Positions 9,182 through 17,905 of a stretch of DNA of 64,000 nucleotides are shown here, piece after piece (within the stretch, counting starts at the first letter, position 1; each line of letters opens with the position of its first letter). The position numbers and the translations under genes were made by a program. The DNA is taken from contig NZ_SNYN01000013.1 in NCBI RefSeq assembly GCF_004363075.1, forward strand, positions 1 through 64,000. Reading direction: 5' to 3'. The notes beneath the pieces are model-generated. The model did no database searches. It was not told the DNA's origin and was given only the letters and a program-made list of their open reading frames with translations. The stretch comes from Actinorugispora endophytica (GTDB lineage Bacteria; Actinomycetota; Actinomycetes; Streptosporangiales; Streptosporangiaceae).

Positions 9182-10549
9182 TCAGACCCTCTCGGGCACC
9201 CGGTTGCCCGCGGCGCGGATCGCCGCGGGGACGTTCGTCAGGAGCAGCAGTACGAACCCGAGGACGAAGAACACCGACAGGGACAGGATCGCCACCCGGT
9301 ACTCGCCGCCCGTGGCGTCCAGCACGATGCCCAGGGTGAGCGAGCCGAGGAACGCCGAGCCCTTGTCGCTGATCTCGTACAGGCCGAAGTACTCGGCCTC
9401 CTTGCCCTTGGGGATGAGCTGGGAGAACAGCGAGCGCGACAGCGCCTGGGTTCCGCCCAGCACGATCGCGATGAAGAAGCCCAGCAGGAAGAACTGCGTC
9501 GCCGAGCCCGCCTGCAGCAGCGGCGCGACCCCGACGACGACCGTCCAGACCACCAGGCTGCCCAGGATCGCCCTCTTGGCGCCGGTCCGCCTGGCGATCG
9601 CGCCCAGCAGCAGCGCGCCGCCGAACGCCACGAACTGCACCATCAGGATCGTGCCGATCTGCACGGTCTGGTCCAGCTCCAGCGCCTGGTCGGCGAAGGT
9701 CGCGGAGAAGCCGATCACCGTCTGGATGCCGTCGTTGAAGAGTATGTACGCGACCAGGAACAGCAGCGTCCCCGGGTAGGCGCGCAACCCCTTGAGGGTG
9801 TGCCACAGCTGGGCGAAGCTGCGGCCCACGCTGATCGGGCGGGTCGGGGCCGCGGTCGAGCCGTCGCGCCGGTTGCGCAGTCCGACCAGCGGGATCACGG
9901 TGAACACCGCCCACCACACGCCCACGGAGACCATGCAGATGCGCACCGCGTGCCCCGAGTCCAGGCCGAAGCTCTCGTGGCCCAGGAACAGCGCGAGGTT
10001 GAGGGTCAGCAGCAGTGCCCCGCCCAGATAGCCCGTCGCCCAGCCGCGTGAGGACACCGCGTCGCGCTCGTCCTCGGCGGAGATGTCGGGCAGGAAGGAG
10101 TTGGCCACCACGATGGAGGCGCCGAACGCCACGTTGGCCAGCACGAACAGGCCCGCGCCCAGCAGGTAGCGGTCGCCCTGCACGAAGTACAGGCCCATCG
10201 TGGCGAACGCGCCGAGGTAGGCCAGCACACCCAGCATCTCGCGCTTGCGCCCGCTGTTGTCGGCGATCGCCCCGACCATGGGCAGCAGCACCAGCTGGAT
10301 CAGCACCGACAGCGACGTGGCGTAGGGGTACAGCGCGGTGGGCTCGATCATCCAGCCGAACACGCTGACCCTGCCGTCCCCGCCCGCGTTCGCCTCGGCC
10401 AGCGTGGTCAGGTAGGGGCCGAGGAAGACGGTGATGACGGAGGTGGTGAAGACCGAGTTCGCCCAGTCGTACATGTACCAGGCGCGCTGCTCGGAGCGGC
10501 GGGAACGCGCCTCGTCGGCGGGGCGGGGGACCTGGGAAGGGGTCGGCAA
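9182..10549 (-). CDS. MFS transporter, UMF1 (Atg22-like) family
   Basis: Protein of 455 residues with 11-12 hydrophobic segments. The start RAWYMYDWANSVFTTSVITV is the signature of the UMF1/Atg22 MFS family (vacuolar amino-acid exporters in yeast; bacterial function not defined). It is probably a permease for a small metabolite. It lies 36 bases downstream of the glycerophosphodiesterase gene on the same strand, so the two are probably co-transcribed; a link to glycerophospholipid breakdown products is inference. Confidence 0.85.
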   Translation of the reverse strand: MPTPSQVPRPADEARSRRSEQRAWYMYDWANSVFTTSVITVFLGPYLTTLAEANAGGDGRVSVFGWMIEPTALYPYATSLSVLIQLVLLPMVGAIADNSGRKREMLGVLAYLGAFATMGLYFVQGDRYLLGAGLFVLANVAFGASIVVANSFLPDISAEDERDAVSSRGWATGYLGGALLLTLNLALFLGHESFGLDSGHAVRICMVSVGVWWAVFTVIPLVGLRNRRDGSTAAPTRPISVGRSFAQLWHTLKGLRAYPGTLLFLVAYILFNDGIQTVIGFSATFADQALELDQTVQIGTILMVQFVAFGGALLLGAIARRTGAKRAILGSLVVWTVVVGVAPLLQAGSATQFFLLGFFIAIVLGGTQALSRSLFSQLIPKGKEAEYFGLYEISDKGSAFLGSLTLGIVLDATGGEYRVAILSLSVFFVLGFVLLLLTNVPAAIRAAGNRVPERV

Positions 10550-10585
10550 TGGAGTGCTTTCTGTGCGGTGGGACGGGGGACGGGG

Positions 10586-11392
10586 TCAGCCGGGCAGGGG
10601 GTCCGCGGCGGGCCAGGCGCCGCGGCCGGTCAGGACGCGGCGCAGCCCCTCGGTGTTGTCCGTGACGATGCCGTCCACGCCCAGGTCCAGCAGGCGTTCC
10701 ATCAGCACCGGGTTGTTGATGGTCCACACGTGAACGTGGACGCCCAGGCGGTGCGCGGTCGCGATCAGGCCCCGGCTGAGCAGCGGGAAGTTCCGCCGGC
10801 GCAGGGGGATCTGCACGCAGGACACGCCGCGCCGGGCCAGCGGGACCAGCAGGGGGACCAGCGAGGCCAGGCGCAGCCGGGCCACGTCCACGGGGCCGCT
10901 GGACATGGTCACGGGCCGGTCGAAGGTCCGGCGCACCCGCTCCAGGCGGGCCTGGGAGAAGGAGCTGACGCACACCCGGTCCCAGGCCCGGGTGCGCCGC
11001 AGGGCCACCCGCAGGGGCTCCACCGAGGTGTCGGCCTTGACGTCGATGTTGAAACGTGCCCCGGGCAGCGAGCCGAGCAGGTCCTCCAGCAGCGGCACGG
11101 GCTCGCTGCCGCCGACGCGGGCGCGGGCCACCTCCGCGTACGGGAGCTCGGCGATCACGCCCGCGCGGTCGGTGACGCGGTCCAGGGTGGCGTCGTGGAA
11201 TGCCAGCGGCACCCCGTCGGCGGTGGCGTGCACGTCGGTCTCCAAGTGGCGGTAGCCCAGGCGCACCGCGTGCTCGAAGGCGGGGGCGGTGTTCTCCAGT
11301 TCGGCGCGCACCCGGCCGTCGGGGCCGGGCAGCCAGCCGCCCCGATGGGCCAGCCCGATGGGTGCCGGGGAGTCGAGGTAAACGTCGGTCAC
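10586..11392 (-). CDS. Glycerophosphodiester phosphodiesterase
   Basis: Protein of 268 residues. GDPD (PF03009) motifs are present: AHRGG near the N-terminus, ELENTAPAFEHA, LETDVHATADG (metal-binding Glu/Asp), FHD, and the late NIDVKAD and WTINNP segments. It hydrolyses glycerophosphodiesters to glycerol-3-phosphate and an alcohol. No signal peptide is seen, so it is probably cytoplasmic. I use GTG 11392 (start VTDVYLDSP) because family homology begins there; the frame is open for another 20 residues upstream. Probably the first gene of an operon with the UMF1 transporter. Confidence 0.85.
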   Translation of the reverse strand: MTDVYLDSPAPIGLAHRGGWLPGPDGRVRAELENTAPAFEHAVRLGYRHLETDVHATADGVPLAFHDATLDRVTDRAGVIAELPYAEVARARVGGSEPVPLLEDLLGSLPGARFNIDVKADTSVEPLRVALRRTRAWDRVCVSSFSQARLERVRRTFDRPVTMSSGPVDVARLRLASLVPLLVPLARRGVSCVQIPLRRRNFPLLSRGLIATAHRLGVHVHVWTINNPVLMERLLDLGVDGIVTDNTEGLRRVLTGRGAWPAADPLPG

Positions 11393-11560
11393 CCGAGCAG
11401 TATGACGAGACGGAGATAACAACGGGAGTACGGAACGGGGCCGTCCGGCCACGGCCGCCCGTTTCGGGGAACCTGGAATGCCAGGTGGTCACGCAGGGGC
11501 GCCGGAGACTCTGGATCGTGTGACGGAGCACCCGTGCCGACCCGAGAGCGGGAGACGCCC

Positions 11561-11959
11561 ATGACCACCACCACAGGAGACGACCACGCCCACCGCCGCC
11601 GGGGCCGCCGGGTGCGGCGGACCCCGGTCTGCCCGGCCCGGACGAGGGTGTGCCCCGAGCGGGACCTGCCCCGGTTCACCCAGCTCGTCGCCGAGGTGCT
11701 GGCCGGCGAGCGCGCCCTGGAACAGCTGCGCCCCCGCCTGTCCGAGGGCGCCTACCGGAGCCTGCGGCTGCGCGCGGGCCGCTACTGCTCCGACCGGAGC
11801 CCCCGTCTGCGCAGGACCCGCCTGGGCTGCCCCGAACCCGGGATCGCCGAGGTGAGCGGCGTCGTCGCGTACGGGGCCCGGCACCGGGCACTGGCACTGC
11901 GCGTGGTCTACGGCGAGTACGGCTGGCTGTGCACCCACATCGAGACGGACATCCGCTAG
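11561..11959 (+). CDS. Rv3235-family protein (DUF6459)
   Basis: Protein of 132 residues. A basic, low-complexity N-terminus is followed by a compact domain starting RFTQLVAEVLAGERALEQLRPRLSEGAY, the pattern of the actinobacterial Rv3235 family. These genes often sit near secA and core cell-envelope genes; function unknown. GGGAGA precedes ATG 11561 by about 7 bases. The TAG stop is the first base triplet of a repeated 3' hairpin element (see 11957-12040). Confidence 0.65.
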   Translation: MTTTTGDDHAHRRRGRRVRRTPVCPARTRVCPERDLPRFTQLVAEVLAGERALEQLRPRLSEGAYRSLRLRAGRYCSDRSPRLRRTRLGCPEPGIAEVSGVVAYGARHRALALRVVYGEYGWLCTHIETDIR

Positions 11960-12040
11960 CGTCCCGCGTCATTCCCGCGCCGGCCGTGGCCTTCTCGGGG
12001 CCCCAGAAGCGGTTGAGGTCCCGAGAAGGCCACGACCGGC
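11957..12040. repeat. Family-1 3'-end hairpin element (copy A)
   Basis: Starts at the TAG stop with TAGCGTCCCGCGTC, identical to the sequence at another stop codon at 40270-40283. The hairpin arms are 11979-11999 and 12020-12040 (21 bp, one mismatch; core GTGGCCTTCTCGGG), with a 20-base loop containing CGGTTGAGG, also found in copy J. Probably a transcription terminator or RNA-stabilising 3' structure. Confidence 0.7.
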
Positions 12041-12187
12041 GAGAAAAGATCTACGAGGTAAAGGCGGTAGTCCTTTTCGGGGCCTTCGGGCGGAACGTCA
12101 CGGAAACCCCGCGCCGACCCGAACACGCCGCCGTCTTCGTTACCATCGCAAGGGTCTTGACGACACGGAGCACCAGCGGAGGTCAAC

Positions 12188-14008
12188 GTGGGCCCATTGG
12201 AGAACGGCGACCCGGAAAGGATCGGCCGGTACCGGCTGATCGGACGCCTGGGCGCCGGGGGTATGGGTCAGGTGTTCTTCGGCCGCTCCGCCGCCGGACG
12301 GGCGGTGGCCGTCAAGCGGATCCACCCGCACCTGGCCACCGACCGGTCCTTCCGCGAGCGCTTCGCCCGCGAGGTCACCGCCGCCCGCCAGGTCAGCGGG
12401 GCGTTCACCGCCCCGGTCATCGACGCCGACCCCGAGGGGGAGGTGCCGTGGCTGGTCACCTCGTACGTGCCCTCGCTGCCGCTGGACGACGCGGTGCGCG
12501 CGCACGGCCCGCTGCCCGAGGCGAGCCTGCGGGTGCTGGCCGCGAGCCTGGCCGAGGCGCTCACCGAGATCCACCGCGTGGGGCTGATCCACCGCGACCT
12601 CAAGCCGGGCAACGTGCTGCTGTCCGAGGACGGCCCGCGCGTCATCGACTTCGGCATCGCCCGCGCCACCGAGGGCACGGCCGCCACGCAGTCGATCATC
12701 GGCACCCCGGGGTTCATGTCGCCCGAGCAGATCCAGGGCGCCCGGCTCACCCCCAAGAGCGACATGTTCGCCTACGGCGCGGTGCTGGTCTACGCGGCGG
12801 GCGGGGTCGGGCCGTTCGGCGAGGGCGCGATGCCCACCATGGTCATGCGTATCCTCCAGCACGACCCGGACCTGTCCGCCGTGCCCCCGGCCCTGCAACG
12901 GCTGGTCGGGGCGTGCCTGAGCAAGGACGAGCGCTACCGGCCGGGCCCAGGGGACGTGCTGGACGCGCTCGGCGACGTCCCGGCCGGGAACTCCTGGCTG
13001 CCCCCGCTGTTCATGCGCGGAATCCAGGAGCAGGTGGCCAAGGTCAACGCGGCGCTGAGCGGGGCGTCCCCCGCGGCCGTGGGCGACGCGACCGCGGTGC
13101 TGGGCTCACAGAGCGCCGGATACTCCGCCACCGAGGTCCTGGGCGACCACCAGTCCACCCGCGCGGTCACCGGGTACCAGCCCGGCGCGGGCGGGGTCGA
13201 GGGGGTCACCTCGGTCATGGGGATGGGGCCGGGACGGACCGGTCCCGCGGCCACCGACTCCTACGGCCCGAGCGGGGGGCAGGCCCCGCCCACGGCCGTC
13301 TACGGCCAGACGGGCGGCCCCACCCCGCCCACCGCCGCCATGCCGCCCGCGCAGCAGCCCCCCGGCTACCCGCAGCACACCGCGCAGCAGCCCCGGGACG
13401 ACGCGTTCGACGACCTGTACCGGGGGTCGCGCAGGGCCGAGGACCCCCGTCGGCGCGAGGAGGAGGAGCTGCGCCGCCGCGAGGAGCAGCACCGGATGCG
13501 GGAGCAGCACCGCGCGCAGGAGGAGGAGCGCCGGCGCCGCGAGGAGGAGCAGCGCCGCGAGCGCGAGCGCCGCGAGGAGCAGCGCCGGCACCAGGAGGCC
13601 GAGCGCGTGCACCAGGAGCGCCTGCGCGCCGAGCGCGAGGCGGTCCGGCGCGCCGGCCACAACGCGCGCGCCGCCGACCAGCCGAGCCTGTGGAGCTTCG
13701 TCAAGCTGCTGCCGCTGCTGATCATCCCCATCATCCAGATCCCGCTGGGCTGGGGCGGGTCCATCGCCTGGGAGTGGTTCGCCACCACCGAGATGTACAC
13801 CGGCGCGGGCTGGTACTACCCGGGCCTGATGACCGTGGAGGGCTTCTACCAGGCGCTGTTCCTGGGCTACTTCCTGCTCAACAACGTGGTGTCCCTGGAG
13901 TACCTGGTCCGCTCCCTGCGCACGGGATTCGTCACCGGTACGATGCTCGCCCTCGCGGCCCTCCTGGGCACCAACTGCGGGCTGTGGTACTTCGGGTTCT
14001 TCAGCTGA
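12188..14008 (+). CDS. Transmembrane Ser/Thr protein kinase with charged single helix
   Basis: Protein of 606 residues from GTG 12188 (GGAGG 5 bases upstream). N-terminal Hanks-type kinase (about 15-270): glycine loop GRLGAGGMG, Lys43 in VAVKR, catalytic HRDLKPGN with D137, DFGIA, and GTPGFMSPEQ activation segment. A Pro/Gln/Gly-rich linker follows (about 290-410). Then about 80 residues made almost wholly of Glu, Arg and Gln (about 415-500) form a predicted continuous charged alpha-helix or coiled coil. Three hydrophobic segments end the protein (about 510-606). Most bacterial PASTA or PknB kinases have one central TM and an external sensor; here the membrane part is C-terminal and no extracellular domain is evident. 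Confidence 0.88.
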   Translation: MGPLENGDPERIGRYRLIGRLGAGGMGQVFFGRSAAGRAVAVKRIHPHLATDRSFRERFAREVTAARQVSGAFTAPVIDADPEGEVPWLVTSYVPSLPLDDAVRAHGPLPEASLRVLAASLAEALTEIHRVGLIHRDLKPGNVLLSEDGPRVIDFGIARATEGTAATQSIIGTPGFMSPEQIQGARLTPKSDMFAYGAVLVYAAGGVGPFGEGAMPTMVMRILQHDPDLSAVPPALQRLVGACLSKDERYRPGPGDVLDALGDVPAGNSWLPPLFMRGIQEQVAKVNAALSGASPAAVGDATAVLGSQSAGYSATEVLGDHQSTRAVTGYQPGAGGVEGVTSVMGMGPGRTGPAATDSYGPSGGQAPPTAVYGQTGGPTPPTAAMPPAQQPPGYPQHTAQQPRDDAFDDLYRGSRRAEDPRRREEEELRRREEQHRMREQHRAQEEERRRREEEQRRERERREEQRRHQEAERVHQERLRAEREAVRRAGHNARAADQPSLWSFVKLLPLLIIPIIQIPLGWGGSIAWEWFATTEMYTGAGWYYPGLMTVEGFYQALFLGYFLLNNVVSLEYLVRSLRTGFVTGTMLALAALLGTNCGLWYFGFFS

Positions 14009-14044
14009 TCCGCGCCGCTGTTCCACGGCTCCATCGGAACGCTC

Positions 14045-14075
14045 GGGCCGTCCGTGATGCGCGGGCGGCCCTTTT
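14045..14075 (+). terminator. Rho-independent-like terminator of the kinase gene
   Basis: GGGCCGTCCG (14045-14054) and CGGGCGGCCC (14062-14071) form a stem with one mismatch, followed by TTTT (14072-14075), 37 bases after the kinase stop. Confidence 0.75.
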
Positions 14076-14179
14076 CGTTGTGTTCTGGCCGGATTCGGCC
14101 AGCGGTGCCCGGGACCGGTTTCGCGTGTTCCCGGTGGGGCTAGCGTGCTTCTTCACCCCCGAACGAGGAGAGGGGCCTG

Positions 14180-15025
14180 ATGGCTCTGGACTGGCGGCCG
14201 CTGGAGGCCGTGCTGGGCCGGATCGAGGACTCCGGAGGGCGGCCCGGCGTGTTCGCGGCCCAGCTCGTGCGCTTCGGGTGGGCGCAGGCGTGGTCGTGCG
14301 CGTTCGCGGTGTGCGTCTTCGCCGGGTTGGCGCTGTCGATGGCGGTGCCGTTGCCGGTTCCGCGCTACGACGCGCTGCTGGTGTACATGGCGGCGGTGAC
14401 CGCGGTGTTCTGGGGGCTGCGACTGGAGACCGGTCGCGAGGTGCTGGCGATCCTGGGCTTCCACGTGGTCGGTCTGGTCTTCGAGCTGTTCAAGGTGCAC
14501 ATGGGTTCGTGGGCCTACCCCGACCAGGCGTACACGATGGTCGGCGGCGTCCCGCTGTACAGCGGGTTCATGTACGCCGCGGTGGGCAGCTACGTGGTGC
14601 GCTCGTGGCGTCTGATGGACCTGGAGCTGACCGGGTACCGGCACGCGGCCACGGCGGTCGTGGCCGCCGCGATCTACGTCAACTTCCTCACCCACCACTG
14701 GCTGCCCGACGCGCGTGTGCTGCTGGCGGCGGCCATGGTCGCCGTGACGTGGGGGGCGTGGGTGTACTTCCGGGTGGGGCGGGCCCGCTACCGGATGCCG
14801 CTGTCGCTCTCGTTCGTCCTGATCGGGTTCTTCCTGTGGCTCGCGGAGAACATCTCCACCCTGTTCAACGCGTGGCGCTACCCCGACCAGGTGGACGCGT
14901 GGGCGATGGTGCACCCCGGCAAGTTCGGCGCGTGGGCGTTGCTGGTGACCGTGTCGTTCGTACTGGTGGCGGCGTGGAAGGAGCGGCCGGGGCCGTCTCC
15001 GGCCGAGACGGTTCACCCCTCGTAG
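14180..15025 (+). CDS. DUF817 family integral membrane protein
   Basis: Protein of 281 residues with about eight hydrophobic helices. The segment FKVHMGSWAYPDQAYTMVGGVPLY and the later NAWRYPDQ resemble the conserved core of DUF817 (PF05675), a membrane family of unknown function. GAGGAGAGG lies 8-10 bases before ATG 14180. Its 3' end overlaps the 3' end of the convergent WYL regulator gene by 13 bases. Confidence 0.75.
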   Translation: MALDWRPLEAVLGRIEDSGGRPGVFAAQLVRFGWAQAWSCAFAVCVFAGLALSMAVPLPVPRYDALLVYMAAVTAVFWGLRLETGREVLAILGFHVVGLVFELFKVHMGSWAYPDQAYTMVGGVPLYSGFMYAAVGSYVVRSWRLMDLELTGYRHAATAVVAAAIYVNFLTHHWLPDARVLLAAAMVAVTWGAWVYFRVGRARYRMPLSLSFVLIGFFLWLAENISTLFNAWRYPDQVDAWAMVHPGKFGAWALLVTVSFVLVAAWKERPGPSPAETVHPS

Positions 15026-15993
15026 CGCAGGACGGTGGCGCGGGCCGCCGCCAGCACGCGGCCGCGCAGCTCGACCGGTTCCAGCACCTCCAGTTCGGGG
15101 CCGCACTGGGAGAACGCCGAGACGGCCTGGTCCAGGCTCTCGTACGGCAGCTCCGTCTCGAAGCGGCCGTCGGCGCAGGGCTCGGCCGCGTCCAGGGAGG
15201 CCCACAGCGCGGGCGGGGAGACGGCGCGCATGAGCTCGCGCCCCCGGGCGCTCAGGCGCACCCGCGCGGTTCCGGTGTACAGGCCCGCCTCGAAGTCGCG
15301 GGACCAGTCGTCCCAGTAGTCGGCCAGGTCGAAGTCGTCGGGGCGGGTGAACCGCTCGCCGGTGTCGGTGAGCTCGTCGACGCGGGAGGCGCGGAAGGTG
15401 CGCGGCCCCCTGCCGGGTGCGGCGGGGTGCGGCAGTGCCACGAGGTACCAGAGGCCGCTCTTGAGGACCAGGCCGAGAGGGGCGAGGGTCCGTTCCAGAG
15501 GGGTGGAGTTCCAGCGCCGGTACCGAATGGTGACGACGCGCTCCTCCCACACCGCCGAGGCGATCGCGGTCAGGTGCGGCGCGTGGTCGGGCTCGCGGAA
15601 CCAGGCGGGCGCGTCCAGGTGGAACCGGCCGCGCACGCGTTCGGCGCGGTCGCGGAGGCTCTCGGGCATGGCGGCCAGGATCTTCAGGTTGGCGGCGGCC
15701 ATCTCCGCGCCCAGGCCGAGTTCGGCCGCCGCGTGCGGGACCGCGGACAGGAACACCGAGTCGGCCTCGCCGTCGGTCAGGCCGGTCAGCCGGGTGCGGT
15801 ACCCGGCCAGCAGGCGGTATCCGCCGCCCGCGCCCCGGTCGGCGTAGATCGGGATGCCCGCCGCGCCGAGGGACTCCACATCCCGGTAGATGGTGCGTTC
15901 GGACACCTCGAGCTCGGCGGCGAGCTGGGCGGCGGTCAACCGGCCGCGGTTCTGCAGTAGGAGCAGGAGGGACAGGAGTCGACTGGCGCGCAT
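15013..15993 (-). CDS. WYL-domain HTH transcriptional regulator (YafY type)
   Basis: Protein of 326 residues. The N-terminal HTH_11/DeoR-like helix-turn-helix spans about residues 1-60 (LTAAQLAAELEVSERTIYRDV). The WYL domain follows from about 135 (IRYRRWNSTPLERTLAPLGLVLKSGLWYLVA) with a C-terminal WCX-like extension. WYL regulators sense ligands or nucleic acids and often control oxidative or DNA-damage responses. It starts 35 bases after the flavin-reductase gene on the same strand, so an operon and possible autoregulation are likely. I use ATG 15993 (MRASRLLSL), the usual family start. Confidence 0.85.
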   Translation of the reverse strand: MRASRLLSLLLLLQNRGRLTAAQLAAELEVSERTIYRDVESLGAAGIPIYADRGAGGGYRLLAGYRTRLTGLTDGEADSVFLSAVPHAAAELGLGAEMAAANLKILAAMPESLRDRAERVRGRFHLDAPAWFREPDHAPHLTAIASAVWEERVVTIRYRRWNSTPLERTLAPLGLVLKSGLWYLVALPHPAAPGRGPRTFRASRVDELTDTGERFTRPDDFDLADYWDDWSRDFEAGLYTGTARVRLSARGRELMRAVSPPALWASLDAAEPCADGRFETELPYESLDQAVSAFSQCGPELEVLEPVELRGRVLAAARATVLRYEG

Positions 15994-16028
15994 GTCCCCA
16001 GTCTTACCGGAGAGGCTGACACGGCCTG

Positions 16029-16640
16029 TCAGGTGGTGCCGGGCCGGTCCGCGTGGCGGACGCGCCGGAGCTCGGTGACCTCGCCGATGGCGGACCACTC
16101 GTTCCCGCCGAGGCGGGCCAGGGGGCGCAGCCGGGTGATCTCGGGGTGGCCGTCGACCATGGCGGCCGCGTCGACCGCGGCGTGCACGACGTTCCCGAAC
16201 ACCACCGTGGAGCGTCCGAACGACACGGTGGAGTGCAGGCGGCACTCCAGGACGGCGGGGGAGGCGGCCACCCGCGGAGGTCCGACGGCCGCGCTCGGCT
16301 CGCGTTCCAGCCCCACCGCGTCGAACTCGCTGACCTGGGGCGGGAAGTCGGTCCCGGTGGCGTTGACCTCCCGCTGAAGCGGCTCGGCGGCCAGGTTGAC
16401 CACGAACTCCCCGGTGGCCTCGACGTTGCGCAGGCTGTCCTTGCGGCCGATGGAGGTGAACTGCACGATCGGCGGTTCGGAACTGGCGACGCTGAAGAAG
16501 GAGTGGGGAGCGAGGTTGTCGACGCCCTCGGCGGAGGTCGTGGAGACCCAGGCGATGGGGCGGGGCACCACCACGGCGGTGAGAAGCCGGTAGAAGGCGC
16601 GGCCGGAGAGGTCGCCGGGGGACAGGTCGATGCGCGGCAT
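16029..16640 (-). CDS. Flavin reductase-like (DIM6/NTAB) FMN-binding protein
   Basis: Protein of 203 residues. VVVPRPIAWVSTTSAEGVDNLAPHSFF is the typical flavin-reductase-like domain signature (PF01613), and FTSIGRKDSLRNV and EFVVNLA are also conserved. It probably binds FMN and reduces flavin or transfers electrons to an oxygenase; the partner is not evident. First gene of a likely two-gene unit with the WYL regulator, divergent from the PLP-dehydratase gene with 36 bases between. Confidence 0.8.
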   Translation of the reverse strand: MPRIDLSPGDLSGRAFYRLLTAVVVPRPIAWVSTTSAEGVDNLAPHSFFSVASSEPPIVQFTSIGRKDSLRNVEATGEFVVNLAAEPLQREVNATGTDFPPQVSEFDAVGLEREPSAAVGPPRVAASPAVLECRLHSTVSFGRSTVVFGNVVHAAVDAAAMVDGHPEITRLRPLARLGGNEWSAIGEVTELRRVRHADRPGTT

Positions 16641-16676
16641 GCTTCGAATCTACGTGACCGGGGCAGGCCGGGGAGT

Positions 16677-17636
16677 ATGGAGCTGGTGAGTCTTCAACAG
16701 GTGCGCGAGGCGGCGGGCCGGATGGCGGGGGTCGCGGTGCGCACCCCGGTGCTGCCGTGCCCGTGGGCGGAGGGCGAGTTCTGGGTGAAACCGGAGAACC
16801 TGCAGCCCATGGGCGCCTTCAAGATCCGCGGCGCGGTCAACGCGATGGCGCTGCTGGGCGGTGCGGCCAGTACAGCGGGGGTTGTCACGCACTCCTCGGG
16901 CAACCACGGCCAGGCGCTGGCCTACGCCGCGAGGGTGATGGGGACGCCGTGCGCGGTGGTGGTCCCCGAGGGTGCGGCGCCGGTGAAGGTCGAGGCGATG
17001 CGCGGCCTGGGCGCCCGCGTGATCACGGTCCCGCCCGAGCGGCGGGAGGAGGTGGCCCGGGAGGTCGCCGAGGAGGAGGGCGCGAGCCTCGTCCCGCCGT
17101 TCGACCACCCCGACGTGATCGCGGGACAGGGCACGGTCGGGCTGGAGATCGTGTCGGACCTGTCGACGGTGGACGTGGTGCTGGTTCCGGTGGGTGGCGG
17201 GGGGCTGGCGTCGGGGGTGGCCACGGCGGTGACCGCGCTCTGCCCGGACGCCAGGGTGATCGGGGTGGAGCCGGAGCTGGCCGCTTCCGCCGCGGAGAGC
17301 CTGGAGCGGGGGCGGCCCGTGTCGTGGCCGCCCGAACGGACCCGCCGCACGATCGCCGACGGGGTGCGGATGGGGTTGTCGGAGCTGACCTTCGCCCACC
17401 TGCGCGAGCGCCTGGACTCGGTGGTGACGGTGACCGAGGAGGAGGTCCGCGCGGCGATGGGCGTCCTGGCCCGACGCGCCCACCTGGTCGCCGAACCGAG
17501 CGGCGCCCTGGCGACCGCGGCGTACCTGTCGGGCCGGGTCCCCCGGGGCCGCACCGTCGCGGTGGTCTCGGGCGGAAACACGGACCCACTGCTGCTGGCC
17601 GAGGTGATCGCGGCGGACACCGCCCGCAGGCACTAG
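16677..17636 (+). CDS. PLP-dependent threonine/serine dehydratase-like enzyme
   Basis: Protein of 319 residues. The fold-type II PLP lysine is in MGAFKIRGA; SSGNHGQA is the phosphate/substrate loop, VPVGGGGLASG the glycine loop binding PLP phosphate, and SGGN near the C-terminus closes the site. This fits threonine/serine dehydratase or a serine-racemase-like enzyme without the C-terminal ACT regulatory domain (catabolic type). The start may instead be GTG 16686, which is better spaced from GGGGAG. The TAG stop marks the start of a family-2 repeat. Confidence 0.85.
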   Translation: MELVSLQQVREAAGRMAGVAVRTPVLPCPWAEGEFWVKPENLQPMGAFKIRGAVNAMALLGGAASTAGVVTHSSGNHGQALAYAARVMGTPCAVVVPEGAAPVKVEAMRGLGARVITVPPERREEVAREVAEEEGASLVPPFDHPDVIAGQGTVGLEIVSDLSTVDVVLVPVGGGGLASGVATAVTALCPDARVIGVEPELAASAAESLERGRPVSWPPERTRRTIADGVRMGLSELTFAHLRERLDSVVTVTEEEVRAAMGVLARRAHLVAEPSGALATAAYLSGRVPRGRTVAVVSGGNTDPLLLAEVIAADTARRH

Positions 17637-17880
17637 GGCAGCTCCGGCGCGGGGGTGGTTCGGCGTGCCGGTGCTTCGGTGGCCTTTCGGCCTCCTGTCA
17701 CGCGGATCGCGGGGTCACGGCGGGCGGCGACGGCGGGTGCGGGTCGGGGCCGCCCCCACCCGGAATGATCTTGGGCTTTCCGCCCTTCCCGGCCCCGAAA
17801 CGGGCAGAAAGCCCAAGACCGTCAACGGAACCCTCACGCAACGGACATCATGGGCGCGGCCCCGAAAGGGCCGAGACCAC
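17634..17880 (+). repeat. Family-2 3'-end repeat (copy 1) with hairpin B
   Basis: The head begins at the TAG stop and runs through GGCGCGGGGGTGGTTCGGC ... GGTGCGGGTCGGGGCCG (to about 17752), closely matching the heads at 35372-35827 (both arms) and 42121-42333. It then joins the hairpin B module: arms CTTGGGCTTTCCGCCC (17770-17785) and 17802-17817, one mismatch. The tail (CGCAACGGACATCATGGGCG) matches the hairpin C module of the 35.5-kb copy. Compared with that locus this copy lacks the GATCTTGCTGTTTCC hairpin. It lies between two convergent genes, so it may terminate both. Confidence 0.75.
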
Positions 17881-17905
17881 CGGGGAGACCTCCACGGAGG
17901 CGGGT

